A model generated the notes under the pieces. That model made no database searches and had not been told where the DNA came from. It saw only the letters and a list, made by a program, of their open reading frames with translations. Shown here piece by piece: positions 5,429 to 5,656 of a stretch of DNA of 5,656 bases (position 1 is its first letter; every line of letters begins with the position of its first letter). The DNA is from an uncultured Caryophanales bacterium (GTDB lineage Bacteria; Bacillota_I; Bacilli_A; RFN20; CAG-826). A program made the position numbers and the translations under genes. The DNA is taken from assembly GCA_946183335.1 (NCBI GenBank), contig CAMGZN010000058.1:1-5656 (forward strand). The letters are read 5' to 3'.

Positions 5429-5656
5429 ATGATGAAAAAGCGTGTTTATCATATTCCTTATTTAGGATTTCATACCCGTGCATACACAGTTGGAGATCTT
5501 TCTAACGGTGTACCTTTAATCATCCTTCATGGAGGTCCAGGCGGTTGTGTGGAACGTTACGAAGTTTTAGAGCAACTCTCGGACCGTGGAATTCCATTAA
5601 TCTTCTATGATCAATTAGGGGCCGGTTATTCCAAAGTTCCTATAGGAAATGAACAC
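5429..5656 (+). CDS. alpha/beta hydrolase, proline iminopeptidase-type (partial, C-terminus off right edge)
   Basis: The visible 76 residues are the N-terminal strand region of an alpha/beta hydrolase. LIILHGGPGG (30-39) is the oxyanion-hole motif HGGPG, and IFYDQLGAGYS (58-68) is the wording typical of proline iminopeptidases and related S33 peptidases, which release N-terminal proline or other residues from peptides. The nucleophile elbow GxSxGG, the catalytic Asp and His, and the cap domain would lie beyond the right edge, so activity and exact substrate cannot be judged. Two consecutive in-frame ATGs (5429 and 5432) are possible starts; neither has an SD. No other start codon occurs upstream before the in-frame stop at 5354. 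It follows the enolase terminator and probably has its own promoter. No signal peptide is seen, so it should be cytoplasmic. Confidence 0.88.
   Translation, partial: MMKKRVYHIPYLGFHTRAYTVGDLSNGVPLIILHGGPGGCVERYEVLEQLSDRGIPLIFYDQLGAGYSKVPIGNEH

Noticed and set aside
1..5656. Mollicute code with TGA as tryptophan
   Set aside because: No gene contains an internal TGA, and all tryptophans are TGG, including several in enolase and the membrane protein.

Overview
The window looks like ordinary chromosome of a low-GC Gram-positive bacterium that uses the standard code: tryptophan is TGG in every gene and no reading frame needs TGA read through. AT-rich intergenic regions, U-tailed hairpin terminators, SD-type ribosome sites on some genes and a Ser/Thr/Gln-linker lipoprotein suggest a Bacilli or Mollicutes-related lineage. 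This placement is inferred from style, not from a marker-gene match.

Layout, left to right. (1) The N-terminal two thirds of an ABC exporter half-transporter, minus strand, cut by the left edge (1-970). (2) A divergent AT-rich intergenic region with promoter-like sequences in both directions and an 8+8 inverted repeat (971-1072). (3) A two-gene plus-strand operon: a six-helix membrane protein (1073-1633) overlapping by 8 bases a RimK-like ATP-grasp ligase (1626-2495). (4) A DJ-1/PfpI family protein on the minus strand (2496-3050), whose stop codon directly abuts the ligase stop. (5) A secreted lipoprotein on the plus strand (3098-3919), divergent from the DJ-1 gene. (6) A terminator, a second hairpin that also resembles a LacI/CcpA-type operator, and a well-formed promoter carrying a perfect 7+7 palindrome. 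(7) Enolase as a single-gene unit (4042-5343) with its own strong terminator. (8) The first 76 codons of an alpha/beta hydrolase of the proline iminopeptidase type (5429 to the right edge).

The genes do not form one pathway. Enolase is central glycolysis, DJ-1 is a stress or repair-type protein, and the ABC exporter and lipoprotein act at the cell envelope. The only convincing functional pairing is the overlapping membrane protein and ATP-grasp ligase, whose substrate cannot be read from the sequence. The most notable structure is the convergent ligase/DJ-1 junction: there is no intergenic base, and each transcript appears to have its intrinsic terminator inside the coding end of the opposite gene. 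I see no CRISPR array, RNA gene, insertion sequence or phage gene, and no clear new defence or biosynthetic system.
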